A DNA stretch of 64,000 bases, taken from assembly GCA_916700875.1 (NCBI GenBank), contig CAKAKS010000198.1:124001-188000 (forward strand), given 5' to 3'. Numbering within the stretch: the stretch's first letter is position 1; every line of letters starts with the position of its first letter. The DNA is from Sebastes aleutianus. Its lineage: Eukaryota > Chordata > Actinopteri > Perciformes > Sebastidae. The position numbers and the translations under genes were made by a program. Of the stretch, positions 48,265-58,972 are shown one piece after another. The notes under the pieces were generated by a model, which was given only the letters and a program-made list of their open reading frames with translations, made no database searches and was not told where the DNA came from.

Positions 48265-49058
48265 TCAGATTTTATTATAATTTGGAAGAGTAAACATGTC
48301 GCTGGTGAAGACAGTTTTTTTTATATTGCAAGTAAGCACAAAGTGTTTTACTGTGCAGAGAAGAACAAAAACACAAAGAAAAGAGAAAAAAGAGAGAAAC
48401 TTAAAATTGAAAAAAAAAGAAAGTATAAAGACACAGATATGTCCTTGATAGATCACTTCAGAGGAAATGCTTTTGTAGAATTTCTGAAGGAGGCATTGTG
48501 TGTTTGGTATCTTCCTGAAACAGTTTGAAGTGCAGTATGTCTCCAAAAAGACACAAGAGCCCGGGACAGAGGACAGGTAAAACTTGATGTATGGAATGAT
48601 GACTTTCCAAATGAAAAATATTGTCATATCCAATATTACATTCAAACAGCACTCAATTATCCAACGAAAATAAAGCTGAAGCAACCTTGTAGAATAAGTA
48701 AAACTGTTGGGTTTTAACTGATGGTGAAGACACTGGGCTGGGCACCTCAAACTGCGAAAATATTTATTTTTAAGACTCTGTTTCTCTGGTGATTTGTGGT
48801 CACGCTGTACTGCTGCCAAGTCTTTTGGTTTGTACCAAGTTCTCACCTGATTTGATGGTGTCATTTCTTGCTTATCTTCAGTGCACAAGTTTACTTGAGT
48901 GATGCAATGTTAAACTGGCGGTTAAATGGGTGGTGACAACAGAGTTGCATGGCATCAAGAGAAAGGAGAGAAAGATGAACACAGTTTGCTTTGTAATAAT
49001 GTCTTTTTTTATAAATTGGGGCAACTCCACATGCAAACAAAGAAACAAAACCAACAAA
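48265..49058. other. AT-rich stretch with the longest unexplained open frame (207 codons, minus)
   Basis: The minus-strand frame from 48888 to 48265 is stop-free for 207 codons, Phe/Cys/Ser-rich, without signal peptide or domain resemblance. On the opposite strand a Lys-rich 110-codon frame overlaps it. The composition suggests a chance frame in AT-rich DNA, or a decayed repeat. Not called as a gene. Confidence 0.3.
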
Positions 49059-49170
49059 TTCTCATCTCAACTCGTCACATACTGACGCTCTGTCAGACCC
49101 CTCAGCGTCACTTTTTCCGTCGTGGTAAACACGTGCTTAACATTGAGAACAGGATGGAACTCCACATGCA
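49059..49170 (+). mobile_element. TIR-element fragment (third copy)
   Basis: AATTCTCATCTCAACTCGTC, then ACTGACGCTCTGTCAGACCC and AAACACGTGCTTAACATTGA, parallels 15193-15292. A direct repeat, ACTCCACATGCAAACAAAGA, occurs on both sides (about 49024-49043 and 49158-49177), flanking the fragment. Confidence 0.6.
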
Positions 49171-50394
49171 AACAAAGAAACAAACCAGTGTGACCAGTGT
49201 TACCATCTGTGAAGTTAAAAGTCCCTCCCTTGTTTACTGAGTAGGATGATGACTTGCAGGTTAAAACTTCAGACAGAGCTATTGGCTTGGGTTTGAGTTG
49301 CACCTGTTGCAAGATTGCTTCCATTTAAGTGAGTGGTCACGATGTCTTTCCTGTTTGCTCAGTAAACCACAAATGGCATCAAAAGTCACACCCAACGCTG
49401 ACAACTGATGAAATATTAAACGACTCTGCTACTTTTCTTGTCTAATCATGTTACATTAGTGGGGTGAGGGAACGTCCGGGCTCTGAAATGCTCTTCCTGC
49501 TGCTACTGCGACATTAAGTTCAGCATCACGTCTATATCCAGACGAATTAGGTATATTTTTTTCATTTATATTTATAAATTTGAATAAATCACTCTGTAAA
49601 GCACTTTGAAATTAAGTTTTGGTGAAACCTTGTCACCAACTTTTCCCTCGGGATAACCCGGGAGATTTAACTGAGAGGTTTCTTCCATCTACTCGCCGTG
49701 ACTCAGGGATTATTCTACCTATCTCCCATATTCATGGGCCGACACTTAATGAAGATAGATCATGTCGATGGGGTCTAAGTCCTTCTCTGTTATTAACCTC
49801 CATAAATGTTGTAATACACTTACAATTAATTTCACCTCATTGTATGAGATTGTGTCCCCTTCTCAATATGAGAAATTGGAGAATAGTAGCAGTGATGTAA
49901 AGATTGTAAATGAACTAAACCATAGGAAACGCGTGTATGGTTCTTTACAGTAATGGGAGACCCTATACATGTGATGCCATGGGATTATGTGGGTATAGGT
50001 TTATTTTAGCTCCCAGCATATCCCAGGAGTTGTCTGTAAAAGGTTGAGGTTAACATTTCAAGAGACTCAGAATGATATATCGACTGTCAGAGATAGATGT
50101 CACTTCTAAAGGGAATGGTCATGTGTCTGCATGTCCAACAAGGAATGTTAAGACATATAGACAGATACTCACTGAACTTGAACCTGGTTTTAAGTATTAA
50201 GTGAAGGACAACGTGGTCTAAACTGGATGAAGAAATTGAAGGGAAAATAAATGTTTAGCATTAATCATGTCTGTCTTGTGTGGTAATGGTTTATTTATTC
50301 AATGTGGGTTTTAAGGTTGTTAGCAATTTTCTTAATAAGGCCTGAGGAATGTATTTTGAATGCATTGGTCTAGAATGTTTTAATTTTACATTCT
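49171..50394. other. Intergenic with LINE-tail-like sequence
   Basis: At 49575-49615 AATAAATCACTCTGTAAAGC followed by ACTTTGAAATTAA resembles the 3' tail I recall for fish LINEs. The stretch 49620-49960 has a short open frame with unusual sequence (NPGDLTERFLPSTRRDSG) that I could not assign. Confidence 0.35.
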
Positions 50395-51542
50395 TAAAGC
50401 CGTTTTAAAGCACCAAGAACGGATTTTCGTCTGAAAAATGTGCATGTAAATTTATAAAAACTGATTTTGTGGGTTTTCATGAATGCTTGCAGACCCCCTG
50501 CAGAACATTTGTGCGGGGTGAAAAATATTTGGACAGAGATCGATTTCAGCGGATTTCCGCCTGTGGAAATATATGTTTGACCAATGAAATCATTTGTTCC
50601 AACTGATCGCTGTTATTCTGTATAATAATCAGCCATGTGCTTCTGTTTGTTGCACGGTGAGTGTGTATTTTCGGGGCCTTGGAACAATGTGCGCTTGTTT
50701 TTGGAGTAACGGACTGTCACTGACAAATGAGCTTTTTTGGGTCTAATGGGACATTTTTCATATTATTGGTGTTTTGAATAACAATGGGCTTTTAATAGTA
50801 AAACTCCATCAACACAGTGATAACGAAAAACAAGTGTTAAATATCAAGGAAACTAATCAAATTCAATGGAAACCCCTCAAACAGTTTCTAAATTAACTCA
50901 TAGGTTTCAGTATGGCATAATTACAAAACTTCTAAGGAAATGGAGAGAATGTGCAATGTTGTTTCTCTGAAGTGACAACATGACATCTGGTGAAGGGAAG
51001 TGAAGCAATTTTAAAAGCCATGGTTTGTTTTTGGACTTCATAGGAGCACGTCCTCTGCTCTGAAAAAAGTTCAATATGACAGAGAGACTAAATGAAAAGG
51101 AAGTCAAAAAACAAACAAACAAAATAAAACAACCTCAGAAACAAATTGAATAATTTGGCATTGAAATAAAATACTCATATGCTATATAATTATCCGTCTA
51201 AATAAGATTCTGATTTCATCATGTCTTGGGTCTATCAAGCCATATATTGTCATTTATTTGGTTGGGGTTGAGGAAGTCGTCACGGTGTTTGTCGTACAAT
51301 ATTGGATGTATAGAAACCAAATTGATTAGACATTACCCCATTTTGGCTGCAAACTAATTATGACCTGGAGTAAATGACATATGTTGGAACAAAGGATTGT
51401 AATAGTCAAACATATATTTCCACTGGCAGAAATCCGCTGAAATCGAGGTCTGTCCGAATATTTTTTTTCCCGCGCAGGATGTTACACAGGGGTGTGCAAG
51501 CATTCTTAAGAACCCAGAAAATCTAGTTTTTACCAAGGTTTC

Positions 51543-52139
51543 TGTGGCTGGACCCAAATGCAAACACTAGACAACAGGTAGGTGAAGAGGTAAGTATTTT
51601 ATTACAGGAGTTTTTGATATTACTGGCTGGTGTTGGTGGTGGTGACGGGAGAGAGGGGTTCCGGGGATTCAAACTTACTGGCGGGCTGGGTGAGCTGAAG
51701 TGGCAGGTACGTTTTGGAGGGTGGAGAGCAGCAGCTAGTTGAGGTGAGCAGGCAGGCAAACAAACAGATAAACAGGAAACAAACTGGCAAGATCACTAGC
51801 AGTAGCTGGAAGCGTGGCACATTGACAAACCATGAATGGCAATGATCCGGCTGTTGGAGCAGGTTTATGAAGTGAAGAGGAGCTTGCTTGATTGGTAGAC
51901 AATCAAGCAAACTGTCTCCTGCAGGAGATTGGCAGGTGTGCTGATTGCAGGAGACTGGCAGGTGTGCTGATTGCAGATTATGTCCAGGTGAGTAAAGAGA
52001 GAAAGGACATGAGGTAGGAGGGAAACAAGCAAACACACGGATGAAATCAAAGCAGACGTTACTCATACTAAAAGGCAGAAAAAATATAAAAACACACTCA
52101 CACCAGGCAGGCAGGTGTCACGAAGGAGAAATTGTAACA
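51543..52139 (-). mobile_element. LTR-like insertion (candidate solo LTR), 597 bp
   Basis: On the minus strand it begins TGTTACAATTTCTCC (from 52139) and ends GGGTCCAGCCACA (at 51543), so it has TG...CA ends. Within come CACTTCATAAACC as a TATA-like site and CTGTAATAAAATAC with a poly(A) signal. Its limits are independently supported, because the host inverted-repeat arm is broken exactly there. Flanks GTTTC / GCTTT do not give a perfect 5-base target duplication. Confidence 0.55.
51924..51975 (+). repeat. 26-bp tandem duplication inside the LTR-like block
   Basis: GGAGATTGGCAGGTGTGCTG plus ATTGCA is followed by the same unit with one change (GGAGACTGG). Nearby, TGCTTGATTG/CAATCAAGCA form a 10-base hairpin at about 51886-51909. 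Confidence 0.85.
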
Positions 52140-52203
52140 GCTTTGATTAATTTCCGTGCAGATTTTTGGGACGATTATCCATGCTTGGTGAGAAACGGCT
52201 TTG

Positions 52204-53394
52204 AGCCTGCTTCATGTTAGCTAGCTAGGCTATAACTAAAGTTACTGTTACACTCTAAAGCTTAAATACTTTAATGTGTAAGGAAATTAACAATAAATAA
52301 ATAATTGGTTAGAAGAAGAGGTCATCTTTATTATGAACAACTTCTTTACAGAGATTATTTCACTGGCAGCCATATAACAGTAAATCTGAGCTTTGTGATT
52401 ACTTCAAGTAAGCTGTAAATTAACTTTAAGTTAAAAGTCAGTTATTCTGAACAAGTTCTGTTAGATTCCTTCCTGGAATTAGTGATCCCATTTTTGGCAA
52501 GGACACACGTAGAAGTTGTATTTTATTTTTATTTTTTTTGGGATGGACTTCTTCACCAGACTTCTTGAATTAATTTGCATTGCAATTTCTTCCCACATTC
52601 ATCGTTTTCCGTTTGCTGTTATTTGCGGCGATGTTTTCTTTTATTGTATTCCAGAAGTATAATCTTTTCCTCTTCTGACCAGTTTGGTTTTCTGTCTTGT
52701 CTTCTGGCATTTTTTATTTACTATAGGCCAAGTTTGTGAGACGATAAAGGTGAGGTCAGGTTTCCAAAATCTCTTTCAATGTGGTAAATGCCTTAATGTT
52801 TTTCCTAAACTAAGGAAACATTAGAAGAAAACTTAAGGTGCTTTGTGCAACCGGCCCCTGGTTTCAGGATTGGTTTCTACTATGTAGATATAATATATGA
52901 TGGTCCTCACAAGTATACAATTAAAAAAGTGTGTGTCTTTACTTTGAACATAAGCTTCCATTCGATCAGCTGATGGAGGAAAAAATAAACACACATTAGC
53001 AGCATATCAACGAGGAACATGGAGGAACACCAAGTCTCTGTTTGACCTGAAAGGAGTGACTGACCCTGTAAATATACACCAGGCACAGAGCGTGAGCTGC
53101 TTATCAACGGGGTCATTTCATCTGATTTACTTTCAGTTGTACCCTCAGATGCCTGGTAAACATAGAGTAGGACACAATGACAATTAATCCAGATTTATGT
53201 GCTGGACCAGTTTGATATTTATCGCTGCATTTTTAATATTTAATTATTCATAACCAATCGAATTTGAGTCAAGTCCAAGACTGGATACTTGTTATGTTTG
53301 CTACTTGCATTGACATATGGATCAGCCCGATATACAGCAGTTTGTGAAATAGTCATGATATTTAATGTATTCATTCTTGTACATAGACTTAACC
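52204..53394. other. Intergenic, nothing recognised
   Basis: No gene or repeat boundary found. Confidence 0.4.
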
Positions 53395-53690
53395 TTATAC
53401 TGCATGCAGAGGTGGTTCTTTTCCATTACACCCCCAGCCAATAGAGAGCCTGGGACAACACTGCAGGTCAGGTTATGTTTAGTGCTGGATATTTGGCATA
53501 CGCTTAATGCTGTTTACAATTAGAAGATTGTAAACAACATTAAGCATCTGCCATAACTTGCCTGAGATGACTTTTCCCTGGAAACAGATGGACATACTAA
53601 AGATAGGTGTTTGGCATCAGTGGCAGAGATCTGTTGAAAGAGGTTGAGAACTATTTTCTTCATGGTGTTTTAAAAGAGACAAGAAGGTTA
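53395..53690 (+). repeat. Repeat copy A of a pair (with 57762-58215)
   Basis: ACTGCATGCAGAGGTGGTTC, AGAGAGCCTGGGACAACACT, TCAGGTTATGTTTAGTGCTG and GGCATCAGTGGCAGAGATCT occur in the same order and orientation in copy B. Copy A carries a 19-base inverted repeat at 53502-53545 where copy B carries other sequence. Confidence 0.75.
53502..53545. repeat. 19-bp inverted repeat with 6-base loop
   Basis: GCTTAATGCTGTTTACAAT (53502-53520) pairs with ATTGTAAACAACATTAAGC (53527-53545) with one mismatch. It lies inside repeat copy A. Confidence 0.85.
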
Positions 53691-54106
53691 GCAGGAGAGC
53701 CGGGCAGAGGACTGAGCACCGGAGCCAATTTTAGCATGAACTATGAGCTCGCTGAGGCTCTGATGCTACCTGACAGGCTTTCTCGGGTTATAATGTGGCT
53801 TTTTAAAGCTGTTTCGTGCGTCACATCAATAAATCATTACTTGAGACAGTGGTATGAGGAGACTAAGTGACAGCCTGTGGCCTAAATTTTAGAGTCGACA
53901 ACTAGGTCCTATTTGAAGGGGAACCTTACTGGATCGCTCCATGGCACAAAACAGTATAAGAGAGCACTGTTCTTTCAGAGGAAACAGATAAAGATAAAGT
54001 TTCTGATGATGTGAGATAGTGAAAAGGAAGTTCAGCTCAAGTGTAAATTTGCACTGTTGACCAATAGCAACCCGTCTTAATGGAGTGGATTAGTGTTTTA
54101 ACCGGC
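53691..54106. other. Intergenic, nothing recognised
   Basis: The short frame from 53607 extends into this stretch but has no motif. No gene called. Confidence 0.4.
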
Positions 54107-54330
54107 CTGTTCTCATTCCTAGTGTGTAAAATACCGATGCTTTGTCACGGCCATCGGTGTTTGATACCGCCGCACAAGGCACACCTAAGCGCCAGTATGA
54201 AACGCACTGGGTGTTCCATTAACTACAATGTAAACCCATCCGTGGCAACAGTAAACACTCCGATAAAGTGTGCCGAGAGTGTGGTGACATAGTTTAAAGA
54301 GCGAAAAGACACACACTGGGTGGGCTGGAG
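54107..54330 (+). mobile_element. TIR-element fragment (CTGTTCTCATTCC ...)
   Basis: CGGCCTGTTCTCATTCCTAG resembles the CTGTTCTCATACACC terminus at 62179. ACAATGTAAACCCATCCGTG with GTGTGGTGAC matches the fragment at 11443-11608. Likely the same broad family, strongly diverged. Confidence 0.5.
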
Positions 54331-54970
54331 GGGAGGTGGATGGGTCCAACAAACTCATTTTCACTTTACAAATGTAATAGTTTTAAGCCCAACCATGTAT
54401 TTCTTTCCTAAACCTAACTATAATGGTTTTGTCACCTAATCCTAAAGTGACACAGATGGTAACACTATCTCTTTTTTTCTTCTTTTTTTACATTTAGAAC
54501 TATATCCAAAGTCTAACATCATTAAACTTGTTTGGGTATTACATATCTCCTCACTGAGACATCCAAACAAAAAAAACACACAAATATACTGCAAAGCTCT
54601 GACATGTGGTTTGCAAAAAAAAAGTAGCCTACAAATCAAGGTATATGTGCTAAATGTGTACTTTCTTTTAGCTGGTGATGCTAGCTAGTAGCATAGATAG
54701 AGTGGTAACTATAGCATGCCACTATAATTGCAACAACACATACGCAGATGAAGGGAACTGATAATACCGAACTCACTGCTGTAAAAGTGGAACCTGCTAA
54801 TGTAGGAAATGACTTTGGTTGTGACCTCTGTGTCTATCAGAAACCTCTTTATTGATTAACTAATTCATCCTCCAGAAAGAATGTTCTCCTGACTCATTCA
54901 GCTAAATGACTAAATTATATATGAGGAGATGGAAAAGTGGAGGAACGGAGCAGACTTTTTCATTACTCTC

Positions 54971-55006
54971 CAACCCAGTCTCACATTTTGATGTGAGACT
55001 GGGTTG
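54971..55006. mobile_element. Perfect 16-bp palindrome of a transposon end, 4-base loop
   Basis: CAACCCAGTCTCACAT (54971-54986), TTTG, ATGTGAGACTGGGTTG (54991-55006). The arm matches the GTGAGACTGGGTTGG terminus at 44303-44317, so this appears to be two copies of one TIR end facing each other with the interior missing. Confidence 0.8.
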
Positions 55007-55252
55007 TACTCTCCCTTCGGTGTGATGAGGAAGCCATGGCACAGCTAAATAAGCTGCTTGTGTAACTGTTCTCGCTCTCTGCCAGGTCTTTTTTCTCCTT
55101 CAGACCAGGTTGTTAATGTCTGTAAATCTGTCGAGTCAAACTCTGAAACTCCTCCAGACCGCCGACGGGCCGAGAGTCTGCTGCACACAAAGACTGCTTC
55201 TTCACATCTGGAGCAGAAACAACAAGAGCTTGTAGGGCCCTGTTTGTGTTTG

Positions 55253-55254
55253 TC

Positions 55255-55339
<85 letters not shown>
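55253..55339. repeat. (TG)n-(GA)n compound microsatellite
   Basis: A short TG run is followed by about 37 uninterrupted GA units. The Ser/Leu-rich frames over it are artefacts. Confidence 0.9.
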
Positions 55340-55345
<6 letters not shown>

Positions 55346-55492
55346 TAGTGAGAACAAATACAAGTATTTTTTTTTGTTTGTTTTTACTTGCACATTTCCA
55401 AAACAAGCACTAATGATACTGTCTTAACAGAAAAACATACATCTTCCTTTCTTTTATTTTGTCTCTTGCATATTCTTTATCTATAAGAAATG

Positions 55493-55537
55493 ACAAAAGA
55501 CAGTTTACTTTATATGCTGATATAAACTGTCTTTTGT
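55493..55537. repeat. Perfect 15-bp inverted repeat (hairpin)
   Basis: ACAAAAGACAGTTTA (55493-55507) pairs with TAAACTGTCTTTTGT (55523-55537). Within the 15-base loop TATAT and ATATA can pair again. It is too short for a typical animal microRNA precursor. Confidence 0.85.
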
Positions 55538-57216
55538 TTTGTATATCATACATGCGGTTTTGTGCATGAATATCTATGATGCAAGTGCGCATGCAGAGTG
55601 TGCATGCATAATGAATGTCGGTTTCGTTCTCAGCGCGTGACTCAGTCAGCCTGTTTATTTTGGCCTACACACCTGACTGGAGACAGCAGCGTCAGGAGTC
55701 AACGGAGGACAGCAGCCTGCAAGTGGCCTTGATAGTTTACTGCAACTTTACAGACAGGAGGATCAGTTGTGTGTGCGGAGTTTAATATGGCCCACATATT
55801 TAGGTCAAAATCCATTGGCCATTTGTGCAGCTGATGATTGTCTGCAGACCAACAGATTTGTGTGCGTGTCTCTGAATTTTAATTATGTGAATATGATTAA
55901 TTTTTGCAGTATTTGTGTCTATATTCTGTACCACAAATCAAACTAAAACTTTGATCAGTATATTTATAACAACATAAGTTGTGTTCACAATTTCAGTGTC
56001 ACAATAAACCAAAATTCTTTTTGGAGGCTTTGTATCTGTAGCATCACAAAATGACCTGTTACACCTATTATCTTTGTGAGAAAGGTATTAAAACAGCACC
56101 AACCTTAACTCGGCCGCACCTCGGCTCTAAATGTCTTATATAATATTATTACACGGCTTTGTTGAATAGACAGCATTAGCGGTCTGTTATTTCTTTATAA
56201 CAGAACGTTACTATGGGTGCAGTTCTGATGTCGGACTCTGGCTTGTGTCTAAATATTGATTTCCTAAGTAAGTAATAAGTACTAGTGTAATAAGCAGGAT
56301 AATGCACAGCGAGCCGGTCGTTGTTGTGAAATAAACCCTGACAGGGCGCACCCCGATGCTTACATATAAGGTTGTTTAAAAACTCAGTGAAGTTGACTGC
56401 TGCACTTTCAACCATTACAAGATACAAAATTCACGGCATCCAAAACATTGTGGTAACCAATTATAGGTAATCAATTAAAAATAAAAATAAAAAGATTATG
56501 CACATTTTAGAATTTGCACCACTTTGCTATTTCAGTTCAATCCAGGCTCAGGTTACTATCTATGCCAACTATCTCGGCTTCTAAACAGTTTAAATAAAAT
56601 GTACCTCTATTGATGAAAAAAAAAGACATGAGGACATAGATGCTAAATTCATCTTTATGTAAAAAGTGAAACATTTCAGCATATACAGACTCTGTATTAA
56701 AGAACGTTTTAATAAGTTTAGAAATATCCACTACTGTTTCTAAAGCTAAGAGGTGATCAGGTGATGTGAACACCTGACATAGCAAGCATCAGGCTACATT
56801 GACAGGAAGTGATGAAACATTGCACCACTGGTGTTATTTGATACTCGAGGCCGAACTGAATCATCGCTTCGAAGGAAAATCCAAAGTTGATGTTTGAGTC
56901 TCCTCCATTGTCCCTCCACCAGCCCAGCGTGGGACCGATGCTGAGTCAGACTGGCTTGACAAATAATTTGTTATGATTTGTTGTGCCTGACTAATTATCA
57001 GGTATGAGGTGTGTTACACAGAACAATAACAGGAGTGCCTGAGAGGTAAAACAAAAACAATTCTGAAAATGTATTTTATTATCATCATTATTATAATTAA
57101 AATAAGTCAGACATTTTCATGTTGGGTAATTTCCATCCAGGTCCTATCACATTGCGGCTCTTAGGCCATAACGAAAGAAGAGAAAGAATAAACAATAATT
57201 TTTATGTAAAGAAATG

Positions 57217-57350
57217 GCAACAGGATACATTAAATACAACATATCATGCATATTTCCAGGTCCATACTTGTATTTTGGGTATCTCATATACAGTACCTGT
57301 ATTCACTCACTGTCTGAAACACTCCGTTTTAGCACCTGTCTCTTTAAGCC
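57217..57350 (+). mobile_element. MITE fragment related to 10344-10696
   Basis: ATATCATGCATATTTCCAGG then TCCATACTTGTATTTTGGGT parallels the left part of the 10344 element (TTCAGGTGCATACTTGTATT). TCTGAAACACTCCGTTTTAG and CCTGTCTCTTTAAG follow. The right end is absent. Confidence 0.5.
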
Positions 57351-57761
57351 AAGTCTGTGAGAAAAATATGGTGCACCTTTGCAAAAATAGGCCCAATCCC
57401 AATGTCCATAGACTCACAGATTGTGAGGCTCGTTCCCGCAAAGTCTGTCCGTGAGGGTTTAGGGCTGTTTCACTGTCAAATTGTCAAGTCCTTGAGAGCT
57501 CTCTCGCAGGCATTTTTAGCCCTTTATGAACACTTCCCGTAGGTCTGCATTTCTGCAAACTTTGCCTGAGGGAATTACGGAAGACTTCACACGGGTGTTC
57601 AGCCAGGCATATTTAAATTTACACAGAAACATTAACATTAAAGACTTGGAATGGTTCATTAAAAAGTGTAATGCACGCATTAGACTATATTACACACTTG
57701 TTTTATTAATCAATCAGTGCAAACATATGTCATTTAGCTGGCTCAAATGTACTCCTAAACC
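57351..57761. other. Intergenic, possible repeat, unassigned
   Basis: 57380-57580 contains CCAATCCCAATGTCCATAGA and GTCCGTGAGGGTTTAGGGCT, which I vaguely associate with a fish TIR element. Not firm enough to call. Confidence 0.3.
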
Positions 57762-58215
57762 TAATACTGCATGCAGAGGTGGTGCTTTTTCATCACACCC
57801 CTGCCACTAGAGAGCCTGGGACAGCACTGCAGGTCAGGTTATGTTTAGTGCTGGATATTTGGCATGTGCTTCATGTTGTTTACAAGCAGAGAATCAGCTA
57901 TTACAATCAGCTGTTCGTTCGTGTCCCGTGTTCACAACTTTCTGTTTCATTTTAACTTTACAAACGTAGTAGTATTGAGCCCAACAATGTTGTTTTTTCC
58001 TGACTGAGTGGTTTTCACCTTGTGGACAGACAGAGAGGGTGTGGTGGCCTGGAAGGGAGTTTGGGTGGAATGAAGGAGGATAAAGAGAATTTGGGGGAAA
58101 TCGGCTTAAGTTCTGGTCTGCTGCTTCAAATGTTTTCCAGGCATTTGGCATCAGTGGCAGAGATCTGTTCAGAGAGGCGATTACTTTCTTCACGGTGTTG
58201 AACAAGAGACAGTTA
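57762..58215 (+). repeat. Repeat copy B of a pair (with 53395-53690)
   Basis: CTGCATGCAGAGGTGGTGCT, AGAGAGCCTGGGACAGCACT, TCAGGTTATGTTTAGTGCTG and GGCATCAGTGGCAGAGATCT run in copy-A order, 4.4 kb away in the same orientation. About 57895-58135 holds extra sequence, part of which (GTCCCGTGTTCACAA, TTTTAACTTTACAAACGTAG) relates to 15954-16120 inverted. Confidence 0.75.
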
Positions 58216-58321
58216 GTGAGTGGATGTGTGAAAGTGTTGTATGGTGTAAAATAAAGATTAGTGCAGCCAAATCAAACCCAACTAAAGAAAACGTGGTGTT
58301 GGGGAGAGAGCCAGCGATGGA

Positions 58322-58442
<121 letters not shown>

Positions 58443-58506
58443 GGGCTATATACATTCTGGATGGACTTTTGGCCAGGTGCACCCAGTTGCACTCAACGTG
58501 TTCACG

Positions 58507-58972
58507 TACAGCGGTTCACATGATATGTTATGAAATAGTTATTCCTCCTTTTTCGTTTGTTTTCCTACAAATGTCCAGCAACACTTGTCAATATTTGCTC
58601 GTTACATGCATACAGTCTTTTCAAAATAAACTTCCATTTTCACAGGAAACAACTTGGTTAGGTTTAGGCAACAAAACTACTTAGTTAGGTTTAGGAAAAT
58701 ATTGTGGTTTGGCTTAAAATAACACTGGAAGTGGTATTACTTAAGTACGTAAGTTACATGACAAATAAATCAACATTGATTTCTGGTTTCACACGAGGTA
58801 CGAACGCCGGCCGCCTGGGTGAAAGTCCGGTGTTTTTTGACCCCCCCATCTCTTTTTATTTCCTGGTTGGCAATTACATGGATTACATACAAATTGATTT
58901 TGTGGGATATAAAAGAATTACAGTGCGTTGCTTTACATAGGTATAGCTACGAACAGTGTATGAGAACAGCCT
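58507..58972 (-). mobile_element. MITE, full-length inverted copy (466 bp)
   Basis: This is the reverse complement of 62179-62682. The right end GTATGAGAACAGCC, ACAAATTGATTTTGTGGGAT, GGGTGAAAGTCCGGTG, GGTTAGGTTTAGGCAACAAA and CATGCATACAGTCTTTTCAA all appear in inverted order. No coding capacity. Confidence 0.8.

Larger units (their letters stand above)
50395..52203. mobile_element. Long-TIR element with an LTR-like insertion in its right arm
   Basis: The left arm (about 50395-50606) and right arm (51381-51541 continued at 52140-52203) are inverted copies of about 210 bases. Examples are GATCGATTTCAGCGGATTTC on the left against GAAATCCGCTGAAATCGAGG on the right, and on the far side AAGCCGTTTT...AGCACCAAG...GGATTTTCGTC against GACGATTATCC...CTTGGTG...AAACGGCTTT. 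Right-arm similarity stops at 51541 and resumes at 52140, exactly around a 597-base LTR-like block. The interior (50607-51380) has no recognised gene. The type of element is unknown. Confidence 0.75.
55007..57216. other. Intergenic with GA microsatellite; no gene
   Basis: Apart from the simple repeat at 55266-55339 and a hairpin at 55493-55537, no feature is supported. A consensus AP-1 site TGACTCA lies at about 55637-55643 in a locally GC-richer stretch (55610-55740); its function is unknown. Confidence 0.4.
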
